DNA of 64,000 nucleotides, from positions 32,585,212 to 32,649,211 of the forward strand of contig OY282609.1 of NCBI GenBank assembly GCA_958298945.1. The letters are read 5' to 3'. Both the position numbers and the translations under genes were made by a program. Each line of letters opens with the position of its first letter. Position 1 is the first letter of the stretch. The notes under the pieces were generated by a model. That model saw only the letters and a program-made list of their open reading frames with translations. It searched no databases and was not told where the DNA came from. Shown here in pieces: positions 1 to 10,048 of this stretch. The stretch comes from Atherix ibis. Its lineage: Eukaryota > Arthropoda > Insecta > Diptera > Athericidae.

Positions 1-593
1 TTCATGTTTATATGGCTTCGATCAACATTCCTCATATCTATTTTTGTAAAATAAAAATTCCTGTTGTTTTTTTTCATATCTAAGGTGGTGAAGCTATAAA
101 GTCTTTAAGATCGAATTTATAGTGATATATTACAAAGTAATTCGTTTTGTTTTCAAAATAAAAATGTTCGTATAACGCAAATACTCACATTTGTACATAA
201 AACTATTCTCGTCATAGTGTCAGTTTTATTTGTATAAAAAATTGGCCAAAAAAAAATACGTTTCTATAAAAAGAGAAAATATTATCAGTTTTATAAATGA
301 TTTTTTTTTAGGTTATGAGACATAATATAAATGAACTGCTCTTTATATTTATGGCACTTACACATAAATAAAATTTGTGATTTAAATGCATTTTGAATGA
401 AATTTTATTTTAATTTTTCTTGTAATCATATTCAAGTTAAAAAATAACGATCCTTAAATATTTTGAGAATACGCTTCAAAAATAAATAGAACTACGGTTT
501 GAGGTTCAAAGCATCAAAATCAGGTGATTTTTAATCTCATTTTGGTTCTGTCTCGATTTACGAACTCAAAGTTTGATTGAGAAAAGTGTATGG
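1..593. other. AT-rich stretch without a recognisable gene
   Basis: I see no coding potential, splice-bounded exon or transposon terminus here. It could be intron of the Shox-like gene whose last exons lie at 3782-4270, or intergenic DNA. The sequence cannot decide between these. Confidence 0.6.
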
Positions 594-667
594 GGCCCAT
601 TAGCTCAGTTGGTTAGAGCGTCGTGCTAATAACGCGAAGGTCGCGGGTTCGATCCCCCCATGGGCCA
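594..667 (+). tRNA. tRNA-Ile (anticodon AAT)
   Basis: A 74-nt cloverleaf can be folded by eye. The acceptor stem pairs GGCCCAT (594-600) with ATGGGCC (660-666), and A667 is the discriminator base. The D-arm carries the A box TAGCTCAGTTGG and the T-arm carries the B box GGTTCGATCCC. The anticodon loop CTAATAA places AAT at the anticodon, which reads isoleucine codons after A34-to-inosine editing. There is no intron, and CCA is not encoded. A T-run starting at about 671 is a good Pol III terminator. Confidence 0.97.
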
Positions 668-670
668 CTC

Positions 671-678
671 TTTTTTTT
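671..678 (+). terminator. Pol III terminator of tRNA-Ile
   Basis: A run of eight T residues begins 3 nt after the tRNA discriminator base and is followed by further T-rich sequence. Four or more T residues on the non-template strand stop RNA polymerase III. Confidence 0.85.
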
Positions 679-2217
679 CTTTTTTTCCATAAATTATTTA
701 TTTATTAATGTAATTAATATACATCTTCACCGCATATAAAATGTGTTTTAGGTATACAAATTTTATGTCTCTGATAGGAATGCTTTTATTTTTAAGCTCA
801 TGCATGAAATTTTATTGATTATTAATTTTATAACGGAGAACAATCAAATTTTAGCGAATGCTCATCTTAATCTTAAAACAAGCTTACAATTACCAGTAAC
901 AATGCTTTACACTAGCCTTCAGGCAATTTTAATCGTGTTTGATTACATTTAGTAACGCATTTAGATTATGTTCACCTGACGATTCACTGTTTCTTATCAC
1001 ACATTTTAATTATATTCATTAATTGTTATAATAATATGAAAACAACTATAACTATTGAATAGAGAGAAAAAAACTATTTTATAGCAAATCTTCAAATCTT
1101 ATATTAGTGTAAGTTGCAGAATATTGCAAATACATTTCATAATTCTTTAAATACTGATAGAAATAACTCCAACATAAGTTCAAAATAAAAATGAAGATAA
1201 ATTAAAACTCGTCGTTATTTTATTCAATTTTTAGGATCTCTTTGATTGCTATTTCATTGCCACTCTTAAACGCAACAGATTACTCCAAAGACTTTTAGTA
1301 ATTACTAAATAAAATTGTAGTAAAAAGAACACTCCTGCGTATCATGCATTATTACAATAGCATCCATTCATTTCCAGTAATACGAATCGCAAAGCAAGTA
1401 GCATATGTATGTATGTATGTGTCTGATTGTGAGTAAAAAATGAAATAAGGATGATTTCCAATCCCCAGACACACCTCTATAGCAGTTATTTTTTATGAGC
1501 ACTTATTTAATAAATAAGAAAAAAATTAAATTAAAAAAGGGAGAGCGGCAACACGTACAATTTGTGTGTTGGCAAAACGATAAAAAAAAATACTGTGGTG
1601 CAGGGAGGGCTAAGGAAAATCAAGTTAAACGACCGGAACCACAAGGACATACAGATTCATGTATTTTGATCATTGAATTATTTACTCATTTATTCACAGA
1701 TATCGCATCTATAGAAGAAGACGGAGCTCACGTGTATAAATTGTTTTAAATAATGAAAAAAATATTAAATATAACGCAAATTTGAGTATTTTTCAAATGG
1801 ATCTACACAAAAGCTTTGTAAATTCGATTGAACTTGTCTGTAACAACATAAAATTAATAGAACAATTTTTTTATTATCAATATTTTTTTGTTATGAATTT
1901 AAAATTATCGTCGTCATAGTTTTGTTATTTGAATAAGAAAATTTAAAAAAAATGATTAAAACCGGTCAAGAGAAATACAACTTGTAGTGCAGATTGTTAT
2001 TATTATTATTAAAATATAATTCAAATTTGTTCAATTTAAATTATATTTTATGGTTTTAAACAAATCAAATAAATTAAATTAAATAGTCAAAAACAAATAT
2101 ATTTACGGTTTTTTCTTCAAGCACTTAAATTTTTTGTTGTAAAAATTCTACTTTGTTTGGTAATATTTCCGTATCTAATCGCATAGTATTTATATTTTAT
2201 TTGATTTTCATTTATAA
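679..2217. other. AT-rich stretch without a supported gene
   Basis: The only open frame of note is an 84-codon lysine-rich one at 1495-1749, with no family resemblance I can name. It has no convincing splice sites and low complexity at its start. A short GTAT microsatellite lies near 1405-1423. Nothing else is supported. Confidence 0.55.
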
Positions 2218-3023
2218 AGGGTTTTTGAATAAGAATATCTCGTAAAAACCCTCAAATGGTTCAAAACTTTTATTATTGGCTTAAAGTACAATCAATGCAA
2301 TTATGAATGGAACTCGACTTTGGTCGATTCGTTGAAGCCAACTTTCGATGACTCGGCCACACAATTCGACAGGAATGACCGCTATTTCTCGTTCGATGTT
2401 GGCTCTTAGGTCCTTTAACGTAGCCCCACAGAAAAAAGTCTAGAGGTGTTAATTCACAAGATCTCGGCGGCCAATCGACAGGACCTTTTCACGTAATAAC
2501 ATGTTCACCGAACATGGACTTCAATAAGTCGATTGTTTCTCCCGCTGTGTGGCATGTGGCACCGTCTTGTTGAAACCACATATCACTGATGTCTAGCCCA
2601 TGCAATTGATCGAAGAAATAACGCTGCAACATGTCTCTGTACCGTTCACCATTGTGTAACGTGGCGGTCATTTTCATCAACAAAGAAAAATGGCCCAATG
2701 ACGCCACCGGCATGAAAACCGCACCATACAGTCACTTTTTGTGGATGAAGTGGTGTTTCATAAAGCACATGAGGATTTGCAGCACTCCAATAACGCATTT
2801 TTTGTTTGTTGACGAATCCATTTAACCAAAAATGCGCTTCATCACTGAAGATGATTTTTCGATGAAAGTTGTCATTTTCGGCAAACTTCTCTAGAGCCCA
2901 ATCTGAGAACGTGCATCGCTTCATATAGTCAAGTGGCTTTAGTTCTTGAGTTAACTTGATCTTAAGTTAACTCAAGAACTAAAGTAAGAAATCAAAAGTG
3001 TCAAGTTGCTATTGAAAAACCCG
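2218..3023 (-). mobile_element. DD41D (rosa-like) mariner remnant, internally deleted
   Basis: Minus-strand translation gives the catalytic half of a Tc1/mariner transposase. It shows the first Asp motif IIFSDEAHFWL (about 2860), WCGFHAGGVIGPFFF, and the second Asp motif MWFQQDGATCHTA. After one in-frame TGA stop (near 2494) comes WPPRSCELTPLDFFLWGY. Counting codons between the second and third Asp, including the stop, gives 41, the spacing of the rosa group. The ends carry GGGTTTTT-type inverted repeats (2219 and the complement near 3022). The N-terminal DNA-binding half is missing. The deletion joint is a 21-bp palindrome at 2937-2984. The copy is dead. Confidence 0.8.
2937..2984. repeat. 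Perfect 21-bp inverted repeat, 6-bp spacer
   Basis: Arms 2937-2957 and 2964-2984 are exact reverse complements around GATCTT. Read on the minus strand, the proximal arm is transposase coding sequence (KLTQELK) of the rosa-like element. The distal arm is an inverted copy of it, joined directly to the short stretch before the terminal repeat. Confidence 0.95.
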
Positions 3024-3781
3024 ATATAATAACCAAATAAAATAATGGAAACTAATACTTTTCATCTCTTCTAACACTTTCCACACGCTCGATTTTCCAT
3101 TAAAAGTATTGAAAACATGTTCAAAATTGCTTGAGCGCGAAAAATAAAAATAAAATGCAAAATTTCATGTTCCAAATCATAGCACAAGACTTTTTCAAAT
3201 CAATTGCAATCTAATATAAAGTAAAGTGTTTATAATTAGAAAATGAAAATTATTTGATAGAAGAGAGACGTTTCGTATTATTATTGTTCTATCTATAACT
3301 ACGGAATGGTCAAATCTTGTTCATCACTGTTTTATTTAAAAGAATAGGCGAGAAATCCTGTCTCCATATTTAATCAAATAAAAAAGCACTTGAACGGATG
3401 GTAGAAGCCAGTAAGTCCCTCGGGTGCCATTTGCTACTCTGCCATAAATAAACGTGAATTTTCAGAGTTGTTCACTCCCTTTTTACGTTTTTATTCTTTG
3501 TTGTTTTTGGTGTCAAGTTAACCGCTTGTCCGTAAATTTCAACTTAATTCATTTCAGTCTCACCAGTTGTTTGTCCTTGTCTGTTTTCAAATTTCTTTCC
3601 TTTTTGTTTGTTAGATTTATTACAATCTTTGTTTCTTTTTCCTCTTTTAATTTTCACCTTAATTTTAATTTTAGCAATTCCATTTTGTAACTATGCGGGG
3701 TAATATGTATGCGTAGGCATTTTGATTTAGTATTTAAATTAATCAGAGTTTATTATGTCAACTTTTGTATATTATTTTCAG
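3024..3781. other. Non-coding; probably intron of the Shox-like gene
   Basis: The stretch ends in a pyrimidine-rich tract and the acceptor TTTTCAG (3775-3781). Open frames here (for example 3454-3690) are T-rich, phenylalanine-rich translations without homology. The preceding donor is not visible. Confidence 0.5.
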
Positions 3782-4270
3782 CTGGAATTCTTTTAAGTAG
3801 TCATAGTCCACCAGTATCAACACCACTTGAGCCTTGCCGAGTAGCACCCTACGTAAATTTGCCAGCACTTCGTAGTACAACAAACGCTTCCAATACAGCG
3901 GCAGCAGCGGCCGTTCAGCAACATTTTAACTCATCAGCAGCGGCTGCAGCTTTCTCAGCATTTGATCCGGCAATCATTTCTGCTGCTGCACATCAGGTAC
4001 TTTTTGTTATGTAATTCAGAAAATTTCCAATTTAATTCATATTTATTTATTTATTTATTTTTTGTAATAATATTGTTTGAATTTTAAATTTTACAGTATG
4101 CAGCAGCAATAACAGCCAATAGTGGCTCTACACTCTTTTCGATTCCACAATATCCACTCAATTTGGCGGCTTTGGCAGCGGCGCATACAAAAAATTCCAG
4201 CATAGCAGATTTACGACTTAAAGCCAAGAAACATGCTGAAGCTTTAGGTTTGACTGAAAATCCAGCATAA
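3782..4270 (+). CDS. Shox-type homeobox protein, last two coding exons (partial gene)
   Basis: Exon 3782-3996 follows the acceptor TTTTCAG and ends at a GTAC donor. Exon 4097-4270 follows TTACAG and ends at TAA (4268-4270). Together they encode the C-terminus of a paired-class homeodomain transcription factor. EPCRVAPYVNLPALR matches the conserved segment downstream of the homeodomain in SHOX proteins. The end carries the OAR motif KNSSIADLRLKAKKHAEALG. Alanine runs lie between them, as in many fly homeoproteins. Drosophila has one SHOX-like gene (CG34367), and this is probably its orthologue. The homeodomain exon is not found in the preceding 3.7 kb, so it lies upstream of the window or behind a long intron. 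The role would be nuclear, sequence-specific transcription control, inferred from the family. Confidence 0.88.
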
Positions 4271-4558
4271 TGTCTAATATCTATCAGAATTTCATTTTTT
4301 ATTTACGAAGAATTTAGAATGTTTTTTTTTCAATTGAAACTCGAGAATTTAAAAAAAAAACTTGCATATTTGAAAAGGAAACAATAATGTTCATTTTTTT
4401 TTTGTTGAAAATGAGTTTGTAATAAAATAGATTAAAAGATTTTAGAAAAAGGAGAATATTCATAACGAACTTATAGCTTTGACAAAAATTTATAGTTTTG
4501 AGCAATTATACTTCTTATTCACAAGAAACATTATCATATAGTTCGTGTAAATTGATTA
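4271..4558 (+). other. Presumed 3' UTR and flank of the Shox-like gene
   Basis: AT-rich sequence between the stop codon and the mariner inserted at 4559. An AATAAAA near 4421-4427 could serve as poly(A) signal. I see no other feature. Confidence 0.45.
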
Positions 4559-4560
4559 TA

Positions 4561-5707
4561 CGAGGTCTGTTCAAAAAGTATCGCGAATTTTGAATTTCCA
4601 CGGGTTACGTATATTCGATTTTCGATTTTTGTGGCGTTATGTTGGTACTCATGTCTCTCCCAAAAAATGGATCAAAGAATCTGTATAAAATTGTGTGTGA
4701 AAACCAAATTAATTGCGTGGACGCATTCCAAATATTGACTGTGGCATATGGTGAAGCTACCTTGAACCGAAGCAACGTTTTTCGGTGGTACAAAATGTTT
4801 GCAGAGGGCCGAGAAGAGGTGAACGACGAAAAGCGTGCTGAAAGCCCGAGCACGTCAACAACAGATGAAAACATTGATGAAGTGAAGAAAATAGTATTGG
4901 CCAATCGTCGAATCACCGTTAGAGAAGTTGCTGAGTACTTAAACATATCGATTGGCTCGTGCCATTCGATTTTTACCAATGATTTGCGCGTGAGACGGGT
5001 CGCCGCGAAATTCGTACCAAAATTGCTCAATTTCGACCAAAAACAGCATCGCATTAACATTGCTAAGGAGCTGTTGGACTCTGTCCGCGATGACCCAAGT
5101 TTGCTCCAGAGGGTCACAACTGGTGACGAATCATGGGTTTATGATTATGACCGAAAAAAGCGCGTCAAGTTCGGTCGAATTTGAAGGTTTTGCTTACAGT
5201 TTTCTTCGATTGTAGGGGCGTTGTGAATCATGAGTTCTTGCCACAGGGTAGAACGGTCAATAAGGAATATTACCTGTAAGCTATGTGCAAGTTGCACGAA
5301 GCAATCTATCAGAAACGCCCGGATTTGTGGGAGAACAAAAATTGGCATTCGCACCATTAAAACGCCCCTGCTCACGCATTGTTGTTTGTGCACGAATTTT
5401 TAGCCAAAAACAACACACTAATAATGTCGCAGCCATCGTATTCCCCAGATCTGGCCCTTTGTGACTTTTTCTTGTTCCCGAAACAGATTCTTTGATCCAT
5501 TTTTTGGAATGGGCAACAATCGAAGACGAGCCAAAACACGTGCAAGCAAAGCAACTGTCAAAAATTAACTGAACATTCAAAATGGCCGAACTTGTCGGCA
5601 TAAGTGAGATATATGAGTACCAACATAATGCCACAAAAAAATCGAAAATCGAATATATACGTAACCCGCGGAAATTTAAATCCGCGATACTTTTTGAACA
5701 GACCTCG
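4561..5707 (+). mobile_element. Long-TIR mariner derivative, copy 1 (longest)
   Basis: The element begins CGAGGTCTGTTC, ends with the inverted copy, and is flanked by TA duplications (4559-4560, 5708-5709). It is 1147 bp. It is the only copy here that keeps the N-terminal HTH region: an open frame at 4639-5184 with NRSNVFRWYKMFAEG, a linker, NFDQKQHRINIAKELL and TGDESWVY. Coding then frameshifts. Remnants of FFDCRGVV, the HDNAPAH-type motif and PPYSPDLAPCDFFLFP follow. The catalytic core then stops at FPKQIL and runs into an inverted copy (about 5480-5707) of the element's own 5' end, including the start-codon region. Its 5' TIR has lost about 120 bp compared with the other copies. It is not able to make transposase. 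Confidence 0.88.
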
Positions 5708-5709
5708 TA

Positions 5710-6151
5710 TAGTAAATTTATAGAGAATTTATCAACAAGTTTCAGTGACATGAAAGAACTCAATTTAATTTATGCAAAATTACCATTGAATGAGAATTAT
5801 TGAACTTACTTCTTATAAAAATTCCGAAGGGCGTAAAAACTGCGTTCAAACACACAAAAATATATTCTTGTGCATAATAAAATTTCTTTTGAAAATTATA
5901 TAAGAATCTCATCAGTGCCAAAGTCAGATTAATTAATCGCGTCAATGATGCACTTAGAGGATTAAATTAATTATAAACACGAATATTATTTTCTTCTAAT
6001 GATAATACCTTATTCTGATTTAATCGATATGTATTCTTATTTGATTTATCTCCAAATTTTTAATATAAATTAAATTTAGATGGAATGTAAAAAATTATTT
6101 CAAGTGACATCACTAAGAGTTTAAATTTATCGGCTCGATCGTATCATGAAG
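5710..6151. other. AT-rich stretch, nothing recognised
   Basis: This lies between two mariner insertions. Open frames are short and AT-rich, with no family signature. Confidence 0.5.
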
Positions 6152-6153
6152 TA

Positions 6154-7105
6154 CCAGGTGTATAAGCTTTAATCCGCTGTTTTTTAGTCAATAAAAACAA
6201 ATTTATTCAAAGTACTTGCCCTCGCTAGCTACACATTTTTCCCATCTCTCGGGCAATTTGTGGGTACCACGCCAAAAAAATTCGTGTTCTTTCGAGGCAA
6301 ACCACTCATCAAGTCATTTTCGGACATCTTCGTAAGAATCGAAGTGCTGCTTAGAGTTGGTGCGTTGTTGTGGAGGAAAATCAGCTTGTCATGTCTTTGT
6401 TGATAATTCGTCCTTTTTTCACGCAGAGCACGGTGTAATTTGATCAGTTGTTGGTGGTAGCGGTGGGCATTGACAGTTTCACCAGGTTTCAACATCTCAC
6501 AGTAGACGATACCCTGCTGATCCCACCAAACGCACAGCATCATCTTCCGTCCGAAGCGATTTGGTCTTGGGGAAGATGTTGATGGTTGGCCGGGATCAAC
6601 CCACGATTTCTTACGTTTAATATATCCACTTTTCATCGCCTATCACAATCCGATGCAGGAACGATTTTCTTTTTTGTCATTTTCCGATCTTTTCAATCTT
6701 CCCCATGTTACGCAGACGCATGTCTGGTTGAGTAATACCCAATGGCTCCGTGAGCATTTTTTGCGATTGGGTATCGTCTTCATCCAAAAGAGCCTGCAAT
6801 TGATGGTCCTCAAACTTCCTAGTCCGATTTTCATGCTTCTTGTCCCACAAGTCAAAATTGCCGTCTTTGAACCGACGAAACCAATCTCAGCACGGTGTTT
6901 CCGATAAAGCACTGTAACCATAGGCCTCCATTAGCATTCGATGCGAATCGGCAGCCGATTTCTTCAAATTGAAGCAGAAAAGCAGAGCTGATTAATGTTG
7001 ATAGATGTCAAACTCATAAAAAAAAGTATGGCGTGTCCATGGTAGCTTAATACGATCACTCACGCCATCTATGAGCAAACAGCGGATTTTAGATTATATA
7101 CCTGG
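6154..7105 (-). mobile_element. Mauritiana-type (Mos1-like) mariner, deleted copy 1
   Basis: A 952-bp element with terminal inverted repeats CCAGGTGTATAAGC and the complement, and TA target duplications (6152-6153 and 7106-7107). Minus-strand pieces in several frames match Mos1-type transposase. From high to low coordinates they are KSAADSHRML and YRKHRAEIGFVG (HTH region), ALLDEDDTQSQKML, RKSFLHRIV, KKSWVDPGQPSTSSPRPNRF, MLCVWWDQQGIVY and LKPGETVNAHRYHQQL. A C-terminal part in a shifted frame corresponds to GIHKLPERW. The segment between the two HTH motifs and the catalytic domain, and most of the DD34D tail with the third Asp, are deleted. Frameshifts make it inactive. Confidence 0.88.
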
Positions 7106-7107
7106 TA

Positions 7108-8170
7108 TAATTCCCAAAATTTGTAACATTTTATAGCTCAAAATGTTCGCAAAAAATTTAGTTTTTTTTTACTGTCTCAATCGAAAATAATTACAAAATA
7201 ACAAAGCAATTTCCAACAAACAAATTTTGTATATGGAAAAAATAATAATATAAAATTTTTGTTACATTTAAATTATATTCTATAATTTTTGATAAGATAG
7301 CATTTTTTTTTTGTATTGTACTTATATTCAAATTAATTTCTAAATCTTGTATTTACAGTTAAAAGATGACCTTTTTTCCAGCAATGATTCTGATTTCTGT
7401 ACGCCATCATTTCTATTTTAATTTCAATTTTTTTTTAATGATGCTTAGTAGTTCATGGATATTGATTTATCATAAAATAAAATAAATTAAAGTAAAAACA
7501 CTGACATTTAAAATTTTAAATTTTCAAATATCACAATATAAATTCTCAATGAAAGAAACAAATTTCATAAATTTATATATATTGTATTTATTATATAGCA
7601 TATAAAAATTAAAAAAAAAATGAGAAAACTGTATATAAAAAGAAAAAAATTTAAAAAATCATTCGAATAAAAAGGAAAAATAAGCGACTTCAAGAACGTA
7701 TTTAAAAACTGTGATTCTATTTGTGTCTACAATAATTAATTATAATTAAAAAAAAATTAGTAATAAATAAATAATTATTATGTAATTGATTTCATTTCAA
7801 TAAAATTATTTCAATCTATAACTTGTTGTGTTCTTTTCTTATTTTAAAGTGCATCTTTATTTTATGGCTATTGAATTTTTAGGTGGAAAATAAAATCTTA
7901 TCGGAGGAAAATAAAATAAATAAAGGAATACTTGGTTTGCTAAATTATTAAAAAATTTATTAATTTACTTTGAACTGAGAAGTTTTTGCGTCGTTTTGGA
8001 AATTTTCAATCGGAAAAGTGATTCCTAAGCCCAATAAACCCATGTATTTACACTCTTTATGTCGTCCAATAAGGAGGCTCACTTCCAATCCTAACTAAAG
8101 TTTTTTAGAAAATAATCTTAAAACAACTCTATCTCATAATTGCTACTGCCCAGGTGTATTTATAAATAAC
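7108..8170. other. AT-rich stretch, nothing recognised
   Basis: Very AT-rich with many A- and T-runs. No open frame or terminal repeat is supported. Confidence 0.55.
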
Positions 8171-8174
8171 ACAC

Positions 8175-9030
8175 ATGCATTTGACCGTGTTTGACACTCT
8201 GACTTACTCTAGAAATTAAAACAATTTCTTTCCTCCATATTGAAGTCGCTGTTAAATTTTGAACACTGCCCAATATCCCCTATAATCGCCGGTACTCCTT
8301 GGGTAGTATCCTTGCCCATATTCTTCATAATATGTACAGTTCCGATATCCCTAGATGGCCTCACCTCGCTGTAACTTACACAAACGATACAGTCAATTAA
8401 CAAGCAACGAAAATCCTCTTTCTGCCTCCATTATTTTACAAATCTATATCCTCGAACTCTAAAGCTGATTCTCGAAGTGGAGAGTAAAATTAAACTAACC
8501 AAAAAGCTTTCACTTAAATTTTGTTGTTCGTAGTGAATAATGTTCCTCTATAAACCTTAAATACAGTTTAGTTCCTCAAAAAAAGCAAGTGCGTTACTCA
8601 GGACCCTAAACCTTAACAAACATACGAGACTAGAAAGACTTGACGTGAACAGACCATACAAACAACTACTTAGACTGTTGGACTTACGGTCGGAACTTAC
8701 AGCTGTCAGAAAATTACTTATTTATAATACAGTAGTGAGGGCCGTTTGTACCTATCGACTAGAACTCTACACTTCTTGCAAATCTTCCAACTCCAATCGT
8801 ATTCAATCCATTAGGTCAAAAATCCTTCAAAAAATTCGTAAATGCTCCTTATTCTGTTCGTAACAGTATCCAACCCATCGTAGTGAACTAACTGTTTCTC
8901 ATTATAAAAATAGCCTCATTCACGCTTACCATAATTGTTTATTGTTTGTCGAATTTTGTTAATATCTGATTTGTAAACATATTATTTTATTGTATAAATA
9001 ATTTCTGAATTAAATAAATTAATTATTATT
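8175..9030 (+). mobile_element. Jockey-like non-LTR retrotransposon, degenerate 3' part
   Basis: Plus-strand translation across frames shows the second half of a Jockey-type reverse transcriptase. It starts at an AFDRVWHS-like stretch near 8185 and continues with remnants of the ITAGVPQG segment (near 8285). It ends with a readable open frame at 8645-8863 (RPYKQLLRLLDL, LLIYNTVVRAVCTYRLELY), equivalent to the LLYKTxxKPIWTYG region. A TAA/TTA-rich 3' tail at about 8990-9030 fits the short-repeat end of such elements. Many stops and frameshifts are present. The 5' end is truncated. Confidence 0.7.
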
Positions 9031-9127
9031 ATTATATTATCACGATTCCCTTGTAAGCCAATTATCATCCGTTACTCACACCAGTAACACTGCTCTTCGC
9101 TTAAGACGACAATGGCCAGAAGACTTA

Positions 9128-10046
9128 CGAGATCTGTTAAAAAAGTATCGCGAATTTTGAATTTCCACGGGTTGCGTATATTCGATTTTTTTATGGCGTT
9201 ATGTTGGTACTTATGTTCTTCACTTATGACGATTATTCGGCCATTTTGAATGTTCAGTTAATTTTTGACAGTTGCTTGGCTTGCACGTGTTTTAGCTCAT
9301 CTTCGATTTTTGCCCATTTTCGACAAAAAACAGCATCGCATTAACATTGCTAAGGAGCTGTTGAACTCTGTCCGCGATGACCCAAATTTGTTCCAGAGGG
9401 TCATAACTGGTGACGAATCATGGGTTTATGGTTATGACGTGGAAACCAAAGCTCAATCATCCTAATGGAAGCTGCCGCACGAGCCAAGACCGGAAAAAGC
9501 GCGTCAAGTTCGGTCGAATGTGAAGGTTTTGCTTACAGTTTTCTTTGATTGCAGGGGCGTGGTGCATCATGAGTTTTGCCACAGGGTAGAACGGTCAATA
9601 AGGAATATTACCTGTAAGTTATGAGTAAGTTGCGCGAAACAATACGCCAGAAACACCCGAATTTGTGGAAAAACAAAAATTCGCTTTTGCACTATGATAA
9701 CGACCCTGCTCACGCATCGTTGCTTGTGCACGAATTTTTGGCCAAAAACAACACACTAATAATGTCGAAGCCACCGTATTTCCCAGATCTAGCCCTTTGT
9801 GACTTTTTCTTGTTCCCGAAACAGATTCTTTGATCCATTTTTTGGAACGGGCAAAAATCGAAGACGAGCCAAAACACGTGCAAGTAAGGCAGCTGTTGAA
9901 AAAATAACTGAACATTTAAAATGGCCGAACTTGTCGGCACAAGTGAGAGACATGAGTACCAACATAATGCCACGAAAAAAATCGAAAATCGAATATATGT
10001 AACCCGCAAAAATTCAAAATTCGCGATAATTTTTGAAGAGATCTGG
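9128..10046 (+). mobile_element. Long-TIR mariner derivative, copy 2
   Basis: A 919-bp element flanked by TA (9126-9127, 10047-10048). The long 5' TIR (to about 9320) is joined directly to the transposase at FDKKQHRINIAKE, so the DNA-binding half is absent. TGDESWVYGYD, KVLLTVFFDCRG, a frameshifted middle and PPYFPDLALCDFFLFPKQIL follow. The 3' end (about 9820-10046) is the inverted copy of the 5' TIR. The deletion joint CCCATT/TTCGAC is the same as in the copies at 29.4 and 53.1 kb, so the deleted form itself was mobilised. Confidence 0.88.
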
Positions 10047-10048
10047 TA

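Noticed and set aside
1495..1749. 84-codon lysine-rich open frame, possibly an exon
   Set aside because: No family resemblance, no good splice sites, biased composition. A fleeting likeness to part of a homeobox gene (RAKENQ) is too short.
4605..5117. 170-codon open frame on the minus strand
   Set aside because: Exactly antisense to mariner transposase coding sequence and without its own similarity.
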